Below, one piece after another: positions 27,511 through 35,915 of a stretch of 51,217 nt of DNA (the first letter of the stretch is position 1; each line of letters opens with the position of its first letter). The position numbers were made by a program, and so were the translations under genes. The stretch comes from Gallionellales bacterium GWA2_60_142 (GTDB lineage: Bacteria > Pseudomonadota > Gammaproteobacteria > Burkholderiales > Gallionellaceae), in assembly GCA_001801085.1 (NCBI GenBank), contig MGWR01000008.1, positions 1 through 51,217 of the forward strand, in the 5' to 3' direction. The notes under the pieces are model-generated. The model had not been told where the DNA came from, searched no databases, and worked only from the letters and a program-made list of their open reading frames with translations.

Positions 27511-28974
27511 TTAGCGTCTGTTTTGCTTGGCCGGATGCGCTTGTTCGTCTTTACTTAGATTTTCTAAGATTTTCCCTAGGTTAATCCCAATGCCCATGAA
27601 ATTTGGCTCAAGTTTCATGTATCTGAGAACTGTTGATGCCATGCCATGAAGAAGAGAGTGTGCCCTATTTGTGCCAGCAGGTGATTTTCCAGTGCGCACT
27701 GTATTGATTACCTCCATCAACAGGGAGTCACGCTGCTCCCTGAAGTATGGTGAGGGTATGCTTAATCCGCGCAAGAGATTTTCTGATTCGGAAAGCATAC
27801 TTTTATCGTCGCCGGCAATGGCGATATACGCAAACGTAAATACATAGTCCACGAACTCCGCAGACTTCGGTTCAATCAGATCGACCGTGCGAATTGTATT
27901 GGCTGCAATTTCCCAACCATCCGTTTCCACGAGGCACTCGGCCAAGAATACTTGGAGGATGGGTAATGACTGGATAGCGTAGGCTTGCCTATAGGAATCC
28001 CGAGCCGAGACCCAGTCTCCCTTGAATCGAAATTCATCACCAAGTTGGCGAAGAAGGTCTGCTCTTCCTGACTCTGTCCAGCCATCTTCTTCTATTAGGT
28101 CTTTGCAAATTGCGATCGCTTGATCAGTCCATTTTGGCTCCTTGCTGAGCCGACCAACCAGCCCAATGGCCATAGTGTATCGATGTCGCTCGTATAAGGA
28201 GTCCGCCTTCTTACTGCTATCTTGCTTATATGCATCAACGGCTACGCTAATTTCCTGCAGCGCGTCTTGCATATCTCCAATGAGCAGGAAGTCGATGGCC
28301 CTTATGCACCGATAATGAAGTCTATCAATTGCGCTTTCCGCTAGAAGAATGATGCGATCAACTAATTTCTGTTTGGCAGTAAAGGTCAGGTCGTCATGAA
28401 ATAGTTCAATGTATAGCTGTAGAATTTCAATATCAGTCTCGAATTCCATAGATCCAAGCTTCTCAAGCTCACGTCGACTGGCGCGCTTATTTTTATCTGC
28501 CGTTAGCGCATGAAATGCTTGAAGGTAAATTATTTTCCTTTGCCAACGAGGGTGGTTAATGTTCAGTCGCAGTTGCTCCAGTGTGGCAGGAAATTCATCT
28601 GATTTATCGGTTTCCGCGTAGCACATTCCCAATAGTTCCGCGAGTTCAGTTAGTGCACGTATGTCCAAGTTTAGGAAATATTCCACTGCCTCAGGTGCAG
28701 AGTGCAGGAGCGGATCAGTATTGGTTTTGTGCCAAATGGTGTATTGGGTAATGTCAGCACGGCATGCCACCAACGCACTTGCATAATCCTTTGCGGCCAA
28801 TGCATCGCGTGTTCGTTTTCCAAGTTGCCACCCCGGTAACTTGTCGGCACAACATCTCTTGAACTTCTCGCCGGAACCGCAGAGACAGTTACTATTCTTT
28901 GGTGGTAGGGCGGCTTGCCGATGCATTCCAATTTTGCTGCTATCAATTTTGGTCATTTCGTCTTGATCATTCAT
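27511..28974 (-). CDS. SEC-C motif protein with helical repeats
   Basis: 487-residue cytoplasmic protein. A SEC-C zinc motif lies at the N-terminus (CLCGSGEKFKRCC, C30, C32, C41, C42), where SecA has it at the C-terminus. The rest is alpha-helical and looks like degenerate TPR-type repeats, for instance GDMQDALQEISVAVDAY and GDWVSARDSYRQAYAI. Such combinations are annotated only as SEC-C domain proteins. Base composition is clearly richer in A/T than the neighbours on both sides, suggesting horizontal acquisition. No partner gene is evident. The 258 bases between it and the SnoaL-like gene hold nothing I can name. Confidence 0.7.
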   Translation of the reverse strand: MNDQDEMTKIDSSKIGMHRQAALPPKNSNCLCGSGEKFKRCCADKLPGWQLGKRTRDALAAKDYASALVACRADITQYTIWHKTNTDPLLHSAPEAVEYFLNLDIRALTELAELLGMCYAETDKSDEFPATLEQLRLNINHPRWQRKIIYLQAFHALTADKNKRASRRELEKLGSMEFETDIEILQLYIELFHDDLTFTAKQKLVDRIILLAESAIDRLHYRCIRAIDFLLIGDMQDALQEISVAVDAYKQDSSKKADSLYERHRYTMAIGLVGRLSKEPKWTDQAIAICKDLIEEDGWTESGRADLLRQLGDEFRFKGDWVSARDSYRQAYAIQSLPILQVFLAECLVETDGWEIAANTIRTVDLIEPKSAEFVDYVFTFAYIAIAGDDKSMLSESENLLRGLSIPSPYFREQRDSLLMEVINTVRTGKSPAGTNRAHSLLHGMASTVLRYMKLEPNFMGIGINLGKILENLSKDEQAHPAKQNRR

Positions 28975-29057
28975 GATTTTGTAAACGGTTCCATCGTGTC
29001 ATTATCCAAATGGGATCGCAACTTTGAATGACCTCCGTCGATAACAGCCATTTGATT

Positions 29058-29791
29058 TCACTTACAGCTATTTTTTTGGGCGAGTATTGGTTCGGACAGC
29101 CGGGATAAAGCAACTCGTTGCGCTCCGGCATCGTCGAAGTTGTCGGGCGACAGCCAAGCCCGGAATGCTTCGTTCAGTGCGGGCCATTCCTTATCTATCG
29201 CGGCATACCAAGCCGTGTCGCGGTTGCGACCTTTGCTGACTGCTGCCTGGCGGAAGATGCCTTCGAACGAAAAGCCAAGGCGCTGCGCCGCCTGACGCGA
29301 GGGCAGGTTCAGCGCGTTGCATTTCCATTCGTAGCGGCGATAGCCGAGGGCGAAGGCCTCTTTCATCATGAGGTGCATGGCCTCGGTGGCAACGGGCGTG
29401 CGTTGCATCAGCGGGGAAAAGTTGAGGTGACCCACTTCGATAGCACCGTTCGCGGGATCGATACGCAGATAGCTGGCGACGCCGACCGCCTTGCCCGTTG
29501 CGAGGCTGACGATGGCGAAGAATAGCGGGTCTGCCGTTGCGCTGACTTGCCCCACCCAGCTTTTATAGGAATCGAACGAATCGAATGGGCCATAGGGAAG
29601 ATAGGTCCAGTTCCGTCCCTCCGCGCCAATGCGTTGGCGGCGAAGAGGTCTGCGGCATGTTGCGCGGCATCGAGCGGTTCGAGACGGCAAAAGCGCCCCA
29701 CCATTGACTTGCGAGCCGGACGAGCTGCGGGCTTCCAATCGGGGACGGGGAAGCCGATGGGCTGGTCGAGTGGATTGATGTCGGGGGGCAT
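29058..29791 (-). pseudogene. GNAT family N-acetyltransferase, frameshifted
   Basis: The two halves of one GNAT protein lie in different frames. The N-terminal part starts at the ATG at 29791 (MPPDINPLDQPIGFPVPDW) and runs to FAANAL. The rest continues in another frame from AEGRNWTYLPYGPFDSF to the C-terminal WLSPDNFDDAGAQR. The switch is within the run GCGCGG near 29636 and needs a gain or loss of one or two bases. Conserved parts of the fold are present on both sides (GVASYLRIDPANGAIEVGH, ALNLPSRQAAQRLGF). It is either a recent pseudogene or a sequencing error. Related proteins are aminoglycoside-like or protein N-acetyltransferases of unknown target. Confidence 0.8.
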
Positions 29792-29835
29792 GTTTGCGAT
29801 CCTGATCGTATGAGCTATTGATCCGGCGATTGTAA

Positions 29836-30006
29836 GGGACCGGTTATGCCGACGAGAAAACAAGAGCTCGTGCTTTGGCATCCGGTTGCGATCGCTTCCT
29901 GATTAATCCAGCGGCTTTTAATGTGCTCGACCGGCTGCTGGATGAGGCGTTGGGAGATGTGACGCAGCAGATCCTACCCGTGCAATCTCTCACCGCTCGT
30001 GATTGA
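29836..30006 (+). pseudogene. Remnant of a response-regulator receiver domain
   Basis: A forward frame just after a TAA stop reads GTGYADEKTRARALASGC, then DRFLINPAAFNVLDRLLDEA, and ends at 30006. This is the pattern of the last third of a REC domain: the T-G-Y strand end, a basic helix, then the region where K-P is usual (here N-P). No start codon, first half or phosphorylation site is present. Its end overlaps the end of ppsR on the other strand. I read it as a decayed fragment. Confidence 0.5.
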
Positions 30007-30805
30007 GTTCCTGCATCAACTGCACCGATAGCTCTTCGATGGATTTCGCGGTGGTGTCGAACCATTTGATGCCCTCGCGTTTCATCATCTTTTCCGCTGC
30101 GGCTACTTCGTAGCGGCAGTTTTCCAGCGAGGAATATTTGCTATTCGCGCGGCGTTCGGTGCGGATGCGATGTAATTGTTCTGGCGCAATGGTCAGGCCG
30201 TAGAGTTTGTGGAGATAAGGTTGCAGGCGCGAGGGCAGGTGGCCGCGTTCGAAGTCTTCCGGAATCAGCGGGTAGTTCGCCGCCTTCAGTGAGAATTGCA
30301 GCGAGAGGTACAAACTGGTCGGTGTCTTGCCGCTGCGCGAGACACCGACGAGGATGATGTCGGCGTTCTTGAGGTCGGCGTCGGACACGCCGTCGTCGTG
30401 CGCCAGCGCGAAGTTCATCGCGGCGATGCGCGAGTTGTATTCCGGGTTGGCGTGACCGTGCGAGCGGCCGACGGCGCGGGAATATTTGCTGCCCAGTTCC
30501 GTCTCCAGCGGGGCGATGAATGCATCGAACAGGTCGATAAAGTAGGCATCGGCCTGATGCAGGATGGCGCTGCATTCGGAGTTGGTCTGCGTCATGATGA
30601 CGATGGGACGGATGCCGTCGCGCTGCCCCACCTCGTTGATGCGGGCGAGGCAGTCCCTGGCCTTTTCTTCATTGTCCACGAAGGGAATGCGCATGGGCCG
30701 GAAGGCGATACCTTCGAACTGCGAGAGCAGTCCGTTGCCCAGCGTTTCGGCGGTGATGCCGGTGCCGTCCGAGACATAGATCACCGTGCGTTTTTCAGTC
30801 GTCAT
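29990..30805 (-). CDS. ppsR: PEP synthase regulatory protein (kinase/pyrophosphorylase)
   Basis: Bifunctional regulator that inactivates phosphoenolpyruvate synthase by ADP-dependent phosphorylation and reactivates it by Pi-dependent dephosphorylation. The DUF299 landmarks are present: [18 protein letters not shown] at the start, [14 protein letters not shown] in the middle and the P-loop-like [15 protein letters not shown]. The ATG at 30805 gives 271 residues, the normal length. The frame is open further upstream but without family resemblance. Its partner ppsA is usually adjacent and divergent; it is not in this window. Confidence 0.94.
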   Translation of the reverse strand: MTTEKRTVIYVSDGTGITAETLGNGLLSQFEGIAFRPMRIPFVDNEEKARDCLARINEVGQRDGIRPIVIMTQTNSECSAILHQADAYFIDLFDAFIAPLETELGSKYSRAVGRSHGHANPEYNSRIAAMNFALAHDDGVSDADLKNADIILVGVSRSGKTPTSLYLSLQFSLKAANYPLIPEDFERGHLPSRLQPYLHKLYGLTIAPEQLHRIRTERRANSKYSSLENCRYEVAAAEKMMKREGIKWFDTTAKSIEELSVQLMQELNHER

Positions 30806-30887
30806 TGTGCCGCTTCCTGAATGAATGATTCGATATTCCTTTTTCCCGTCGCCGGATACGCGCGAAGACCAACCTTGCGATCCTGGA

Positions 30888-32975
30888 TCAGGCCGCCCCG
30901 GTCTTGATGTCGCCTTTCGGATTCGGATAGCGCACATGGTCCACCAGCTCCTGCATTTCCTTGTCCGGCGAGGCGGTCAGCAGACTGCCCACGATCACGC
31001 CGGCGAAACCGGCCGCCATGCCGAAGATGCCGCCCGAGATCGGGTTGATGCCCCACCACAGCGGCGCATTCACGCCGAAGAAAGGATAGGTCGTGTACAT
31101 GTAGTACATGCAGACGCCGAGGCCGCCGACCATGCCCACGACCGCGCCGGCCTTGTTGGCGCGCTTCCAGAATACGCCCAGCACCAGCGCGGGGAAGAAT
31201 GCGGAGGCCGCCAGCGAGAATGCCACGCCGACCAGCAACAAGATGTCTCCGGGCTTGAGCGAGGTGACATACGCGGCGGATACCGCGACGACCAGCAGCA
31301 GGCCCTTGGAAATCATCAGGCGGCGGGCCGTCGAGGCATGCGGATCGACCATCTTGAAATACACGTCGTGCGACAGCGCGTTGGCGATGGTCAGCAGCAG
31401 GCCGTCCGCGGTGGAGAGCGCGGCGGCCAAGCCACCCGCCGCGACCAGGGCGGTGACCACGTAAGGCAGGCCGGAGATTTCCGGCGTCGCCAGCATGATC
31501 AGGTCGCCGCCCATGGTGATTTCGGCCAGTTGCACGATGCCGTCCATGTTGATGTCGGTGACGCTCATCAGCGTCTTGTCCACGGCGGCCCAAGCGGACA
31601 CCCAGCTCGGCAATTCGGAAAAGCTGGAGCCCACCAGCAGGGTGTAGACGTCGTACTTGGCCAGCACCGCCAGCGCCGGCACGGTGATGTAGAGCAGCGT
31701 GATGAACAGCAGCGACCAGAACACCGACTGTCGCGCCTCGCCTACCGAAGGCGTGGTGTAGAAGCGCGTCAGGATATGTGGCAACGCGGCGGTGCCGACC
31801 ATCAGGCACAACACCAGCGCGAGGAAGTTCTTGCGCTTGTTGTCGCTCTCGGCTTCGTTCTGTCCGATGAAGGGCTCGGCATGGGCCGGGATGGGCGCGG
31901 CCTTGGCCTTGGCCGCATCGGCGGCCTTCTTCCATGCCGCGCGGGCCGCCGCCACATCGGCGGGGAACTCGGCTACCGCCCGATCCGCCGCTGCAACCGC
32001 CGCGGAATCGGCTCCGGGCCTGACTTTTAACTCGGCTGCCGCCCTGATCACCCTGCCTTTTTCTTCGGCCAGCCAGACATCGCCGCCGGTCGCCAGCGTT
32101 TTCAGTCTGGCTTCGGCCGTTTCCTGTTTCTGCGTGAAGATCGCGCGGACTTCCGCCTCGCGCGCGCCGTCCGGCGTGACCGGGTCGTTCAGCGCCTGCT
32201 CGCGCGCGGTGACTTTTTCCAGCACGTAGCCGTAGGCAACTTGCGGCACCGGGTTGCCGGTGTGCTTCACCGACAGCCAGATCACCGGGATCATGTAGGC
32301 GACGATCAGGATCACGTATTGAGCCACCTGCGTCCAGGTCACCGCGCGCATGCCGCCGAGGAAGGAACACAGCAGGATGCTGCCCAGACCGACGAACACG
32401 CCGACGCCGAACTCCAGCCCGGTGAAGCGGCTGACGATCAGGCCCACGCCGTAGATCTGCGCGATCACATAGGTGAACGAACACAGGATCGCGGCGAACA
32501 CGCCGATGGAACGCGGAAGGTTGCCGCCGTAGCGCGCGCCGAGGAAGTCGGGAATAGTGAACTGGCCGAATTTGCGCAGATAAGGTGCGAGCAGCAGCGC
32601 CACCAGACAGAAGCCGCCTGTCCAGCCCAGCACGAAGGCGAGGCCGTCGTAACCGGACAGGTACAGCGTGCCGGCCAGGCCGATGAAGCTGGCGGCCGAC
32701 ATCCAGTCCGCGGCGGTCGCCATGCCGTTGAACAGGGCGGGAACGCGCCGTCCGGCCACATAGTATTCGGCGACGTCCGAGGTTCTCGACAGGATGCCGA
32801 TGCCCGCGTACAGCAATACCGTCGCGCCGAGGAAGATGTAACCCAGCATCACGTTCGGCACGCCCATCTGTTCGAGGATGGCGAGCATGACGACGAAGCC
32901 GATGAAGCCGCCTGTATACAGCGAATAGTGCCGCTTGAGTTGCGAGACGAAGTGCCCCTGAGTCGAGCCGGACAT
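30888..32975 (-). CDS. Sodium/solute symporter (ActP-like) with an EF-hand loop, first copy
   Basis: Membrane transporter of the sodium:solute symporter family, probably for acetate or another small carboxylate. The 695-residue protein begins at an ATG that overlaps the DUF4212 stop codon (TGATG). SSS landmarks include [20 protein letters not shown] and [20 protein letters not shown]. Two unusual features stand out. An Ala/Lys/Glu-rich hydrophilic insertion fills about residues 252-375, and a 12-residue loop [12 protein letters not shown] at 474-485 matches the canonical EF-hand calcium loop at every key position. The next gene on this strand, ppsR, is 83 bases downstream. Substrate assignment is inference. 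Confidence 0.88.
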   Translation of the reverse strand: MSGSTQGHFVSQLKRHYSLYTGGFIGFVVMLAILEQMGVPNVMLGYIFLGATVLLYAGIGILSRTSDVAEYYVAGRRVPALFNGMATAADWMSAASFIGLAGTLYLSGYDGLAFVLGWTGGFCLVALLLAPYLRKFGQFTIPDFLGARYGGNLPRSIGVFAAILCSFTYVIAQIYGVGLIVSRFTGLEFGVGVFVGLGSILLCSFLGGMRAVTWTQVAQYVILIVAYMIPVIWLSVKHTGNPVPQVAYGYVLEKVTAREQALNDPVTPDGAREAEVRAIFTQKQETAEARLKTLATGGDVWLAEEKGRVIRAAAELKVRPGADSAAVAAADRAVAEFPADVAAARAAWKKAADAAKAKAAPIPAHAEPFIGQNEAESDNKRKNFLALVLCLMVGTAALPHILTRFYTTPSVGEARQSVFWSLLFITLLYITVPALAVLAKYDVYTLLVGSSFSELPSWVSAWAAVDKTLMSVTDINMDGIVQLAEITMGGDLIMLATPEISGLPYVVTALVAAGGLAAALSTADGLLLTIANALSHDVYFKMVDPHASTARRLMISKGLLLVVAVSAAYVTSLKPGDILLLVGVAFSLAASAFFPALVLGVFWKRANKAGAVVGMVGGLGVCMYYMYTTYPFFGVNAPLWWGINPISGGIFGMAAGFAGVIVGSLLTASPDKEMQELVDHVRYPNPKGDIKTGAA

Positions 32976-33238
32976 CAGCGTTCCCCTTCCTGCGCCGCGT
33001 ATTCGCGATCCAGCCTGTCCATGCGCCAGGCGTAATATCCGACCACGGCCACGTAGATCAGCAGCGCTCCCTGCGCGCCCATGTAGAACGGCAACGGGAA
33101 GCCGAGGAAGGTCAGGGATTGCAAGTCTCGCGCGAACCAGCCGACGACGAAGGTCGCGACGAACCAGATCGCCAGCAGCATCCCGGTCAACCGGAGATTC
33201 TTTTTCCAGTACTGGCGCTGCTTTTCGGTGGACTGCAT
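32975..33238 (-). CDS. DUF4212 small membrane subunit, first copy
   Basis: Small membrane protein (87 residues) with two hydrophobic helices, the family that pairs with this type of sodium/solute symporter, probably as an accessory subunit. Landmarks are YWKKNLRLTGMLLAIWF and FPLPFYMGAQGALLIYV, then a basic C-terminus. I set the start at the ATG 33238, after AAGGGGA. The frame is open further upstream without homology. Coupled by overlap to the symporter gene, and divergent from the two-component system. Confidence 0.88.
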   Translation of the reverse strand: MQSTEKQRQYWKKNLRLTGMLLAIWFVATFVVGWFARDLQSLTFLGFPLPFYMGAQGALLIYVAVVGYYAWRMDRLDREYAAQEGER

Positions 33239-33315
33239 GATTCCCCTTCGATCGGGATTGCGCGAGGAGCGGAGTATATCGCGGAAGTCCCCGCGCACGC
33301 CCGCTTGCAAGCGTT

Positions 33316-33360
33316 TTGAGATTTCCCCGCTGACCATTAGAATCGGGCTCGTGACGAGCC
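33316..33360 (+). promoter_or_regulatory. Predicted sigma-70 promoter and palindromic operator
   Basis: TTGAGA (33316-33321) and TAGAAT (33338-33343) are 16 bases apart and face the response-regulator gene. Just after the -10 box is the palindrome GGCTCG-TGA-CGAGCC (33346-33360), close to the expected start of transcription. A repressor or the regulator itself could bind there. The 153-base region also serves the reverse-strand symporter pair. Prediction only. Confidence 0.45.
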
Positions 33361-33391
33361 ACTTCACCCACTACCCGGACACACGACCACC

Positions 33392-34063
33392 ATGCGGATA
33401 CTGATTGCGGAAGACGACGAAGTGCTGGCCGACGGACTGAGCCGCTCGATGCGTCAGTCTGGCTATGCGGTGGATCGCGTCGGCACCGGGCTGGAGGCGG
33501 ATTCGATACTGCGCGGCGAGCAGCCTTACGACCTGATCATCCTCGACCTCGGGCTGCCGCAGTTGGACGGGTTCGCCGTGCTGCGCAACTTGCGCGAGCG
33601 CAACCAGCACGCGCCCGTGATCATTCTCACCGCGCGCGACAGCGTCGGGGATCGCGTCAAGGGACTCGATCTCGGCGCGGACGATTATCTGGTCAAGCCG
33701 TTTAGCCTGGAAGAACTGGAAGCGCGCGTGCGCGCGCTGCTGCGCCGCGGCCAGTGCGGCACCAACCCGATGCTCTGCTGCGGCGCTTTGAGCTTCGACA
33801 GCGTCGGCCGCCGCGCAGCTATCAACGGCCAGCCGCTGGAGCTGACCTCGCGCGAAGTGAGCCTGCTGGAAGCGCTGATGCTGCGCGCCGGCAAAGTAGT
33901 CAGCAAGGAGCAGTTGCTGGAACGGCTGTACAGTTATTCGGAAGAAGCCAGCAACAACGCCATCGAAGTCTACATACATCGCCTGAGGAAAAAGACCGCG
34001 CCCGCGGGCGTATCGATCCGCACCATACGCGGCCTGGGCTACATCATCGACAACCAGCCCTGA
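33392..34063 (+). CDS. OmpR-type response regulator (TctD/QseB-like)
   Basis: 223-residue regulator with a receiver domain and a winged-helix DNA-binding domain. The phospho-acceptor is D52 in LIILDLGLPQLDG, the acidic pocket is EDD near the start, and the K of YLVKPF completes the site. The C-terminal domain has the recognition-helix pattern NNAIEVYIHRLRKK and the final wing TIRGLGYIID. The kinase gene follows after 15 bases. Divergent orientation to a carboxylate-type symporter resembles TctDE and CrbSR-like arrangements, so control of the flanking transporters is likely. Confidence 0.92.
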   Translation: MRILIAEDDEVLADGLSRSMRQSGYAVDRVGTGLEADSILRGEQPYDLIILDLGLPQLDGFAVLRNLRERNQHAPVIILTARDSVGDRVKGLDLGADDYLVKPFSLEELEARVRALLRRGQCGTNPMLCCGALSFDSVGRRAAINGQPLELTSREVSLLEALMLRAGKVVSKEQLLERLYSYSEEASNNAIEVYIHRLRKKTAPAGVSIRTIRGLGYIIDNQP

Positions 34064-34078
34064 TCGCCGTTCGCCGCA

Positions 34079-35491
34079 ATGAGCGCCGTGGAAAACAAGA
34101 CATTCTCCCTGCGTAGTTACCTCATGCAGAGGTTGCTGATCTCGCTCTATCTGCTGTGGCTGGTCAGCACCGTCGTCGGCTATTTCGCCACCATCAATTA
34201 CGCCAACCAGCCTTACGACCTGGTGTTGCTGCAACGCGCCAATGCGGTGGCCGAACAGTTGCGGCTAGGCAGCGGCCACGAGCAGCTGGACGTGGTGCCA
34301 TCTCTGCCCGACGGCACCGAGCCCGGCATGCCGGACCGGGTGGTCTATACCGTCACCGACAGCGAGGGCCGGAAGCTCGCTGGCACCGGCAACACCCTGC
34401 GCCCGCTTTCCTACCGGCGCGGACGGCCCGGCCCGCTGTTCAGCAACGGCGAGCGCGAGGGCCAGAAGACGCGCATGGTCAGCCTGACCTATCCTTCCAA
34501 CGGCAAGCTGCTGCAGCTGCATGTCTCCGAGACCACGCAGCAGCGCCAGATGCTGATACGCGGCATCCTGTCCAACATCGTAATCCCGCAACTGCTGCTG
34601 ACGCTGATCGCGCTGGCCGTGGTCTGGTACGGATTGAAGCAGGGCCTGAGGCCGCTCGAACGCCTGCGCAGCGAAGTGGTGAACAGGAAGCGCGACGACC
34701 TGAGCCAGCTCGACGGCAACCAGGCGCCGACGGAAGTGCGGCCGCTGATCGACGCCGTCAACGACCTGCTGGAACGATTGAAGCAGGTGATGGCCGCACA
34801 GCAGCGCTTCGTCGCCGACGCGGCGCACCAGTTGCGCACCCCGTTCGCAGGACTAAGGACCCAATCCGAATTGGCCTTGCGCAGCGACGATCCGCAGCAG
34901 AAACAGCTCGCGCTCGAACACATCCTCACCAGCACGCAGCACGGCATCCGCCTGGTCAACCAGCTGCTGGCGCTGGCCCGCAACGAACCGGACGCACAGG
35001 ATACGCACAACTTCACCGCCATCGACCTCAACCTGCTGGCGCAGGAATGCACGGTCAACTGGGTGACCATGGCGCTGGAAAAAGACATCGACCTCGGCTA
35101 CGAAAGCGCGTCCGCGACGCTGGAGATACAGGGAGATTCGAACAGCCTGACGGAGATGCTCAACAACCTGATCGACAACGCGATACGCTACACCCCGGCG
35201 GGCGGGCATATCACCGTCGGCGTCAGCGCGACGCCCCAGGGGGCGGAACTAAGCGTGGAAGATAACGGCCCCGGCATCGCGCCGCAACACCGCGAGCGGG
35301 TGTTCGAACGCTTCTACCGCATCCTCGGCAGCGGCCAGAGCGGCAGCGGACTTGGGCTGGCCATCGTCGCCGAAGTCGCCAAACGGCATGGCGCGGAAAT
35401 CAGGCTGGATGAGGGCAGCGGCGGTACAGGCTCACGTATCGGCATCCGCTTCCCCGCCTTCTCCGATCCGGCCGTCAGGGCCGGGAATTAA
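34079..35491 (+). CDS. Sensor histidine kinase (TctE-like)
   Basis: 470-residue membrane sensor. A first transmembrane helix (about residues 15-38), a periplasmic region of roughly 130 residues and a second helix (about 165-190) are followed by a HAMP-like linker. The phosphorylated histidine is in VADAAHQLRTPFAGL (near residue 249). The ATP site has N (MLNNLIDNAIRYTP), G1 (VEDNGPGIA), F (FERFYR) and G2 (GSGLGLAIV) boxes. The periplasmic domain looks like the 2CSK_N/TctE type that senses carboxylates. It ends two bases before the convergent small membrane gene. Confidence 0.92.
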   Translation: MSAVENKTFSLRSYLMQRLLISLYLLWLVSTVVGYFATINYANQPYDLVLLQRANAVAEQLRLGSGHEQLDVVPSLPDGTEPGMPDRVVYTVTDSEGRKLAGTGNTLRPLSYRRGRPGPLFSNGEREGQKTRMVSLTYPSNGKLLQLHVSETTQQRQMLIRGILSNIVIPQLLLTLIALAVVWYGLKQGLRPLERLRSEVVNRKRDDLSQLDGNQAPTEVRPLIDAVNDLLERLKQVMAAQQRFVADAAHQLRTPFAGLRTQSELALRSDDPQQKQLALEHILTSTQHGIRLVNQLLALARNEPDAQDTHNFTAIDLNLLAQECTVNWVTMALEKDIDLGYESASATLEIQGDSNSLTEMLNNLIDNAIRYTPAGGHITVGVSATPQGAELSVEDNGPGIAPQHRERVFERFYRILGSGQSGSGLGLAIVAEVAKRHGAEIRLDEGSGGTGSRIGIRFPAFSDPAVRAGN

Positions 35492-35492
35492 A

Positions 35493-35849
35493 CTACTCCG
35501 TCTTGTTCTTGGCGACGAAGGGATGTGCATGCCGGCTTAGGATGAAGTCGGCGATGAGTTTCAGCCAGATGGTGACGCCGGCTATCGAACTCCAAGTTTC
35601 GTAATCGAAGCTGGCGGTCAAAACACCGCCAATGACCGTAACAATCACTACGCCGGCGAGCATATTGATAGCCGCCGCATAAGACGCGTATTTTTCGGGG
35701 TGATCCGGCATCACGCCTTTCTTTAACGCGACCTCAGAATAGTCCCGTCGAACGGCGATGCGCCAAGTCCGGCGCAGCCAGATAAATGCCATCGGAAACA
35801 AGGCGAGGAACAGTAACCATGTCATCGCCACAGTAATATCGAAAACCAT
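35493..35849 (-). CDS. Hypothetical small membrane protein
   Basis: 118-residue protein that I cannot assign to a named family. It has three hydrophobic segments: at the N-terminus (AMTWLLFLALFPMAFIWL), the middle (NMLAGVVIVTVIGGVLTA) and near the C-terminus (IAGVTIWLKLIADFIL), the last followed by a basic tail. The connecting loop DYSEVALKKGVMPDHPEKYA is soluble. The start follows GGAGT. It lies 66 bases downstream of the second symporter gene on the same strand, so it may be part of that transport unit. Confidence 0.65.
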   Translation of the reverse strand: MVFDITVAMTWLLFLALFPMAFIWLRRTWRIAVRRDYSEVALKKGVMPDHPEKYASYAAAINMLAGVVIVTVIGGVLTASFDYETWSSIAGVTIWLKLIADFILSRHAHPFVAKNKTE

Positions 35850-35915
35850 AAATACTCCAATAAAAAACCCCGCCGGGATACGGCGGGGTCAATGTTACAG
35901 GTAAATCAAATTGCT

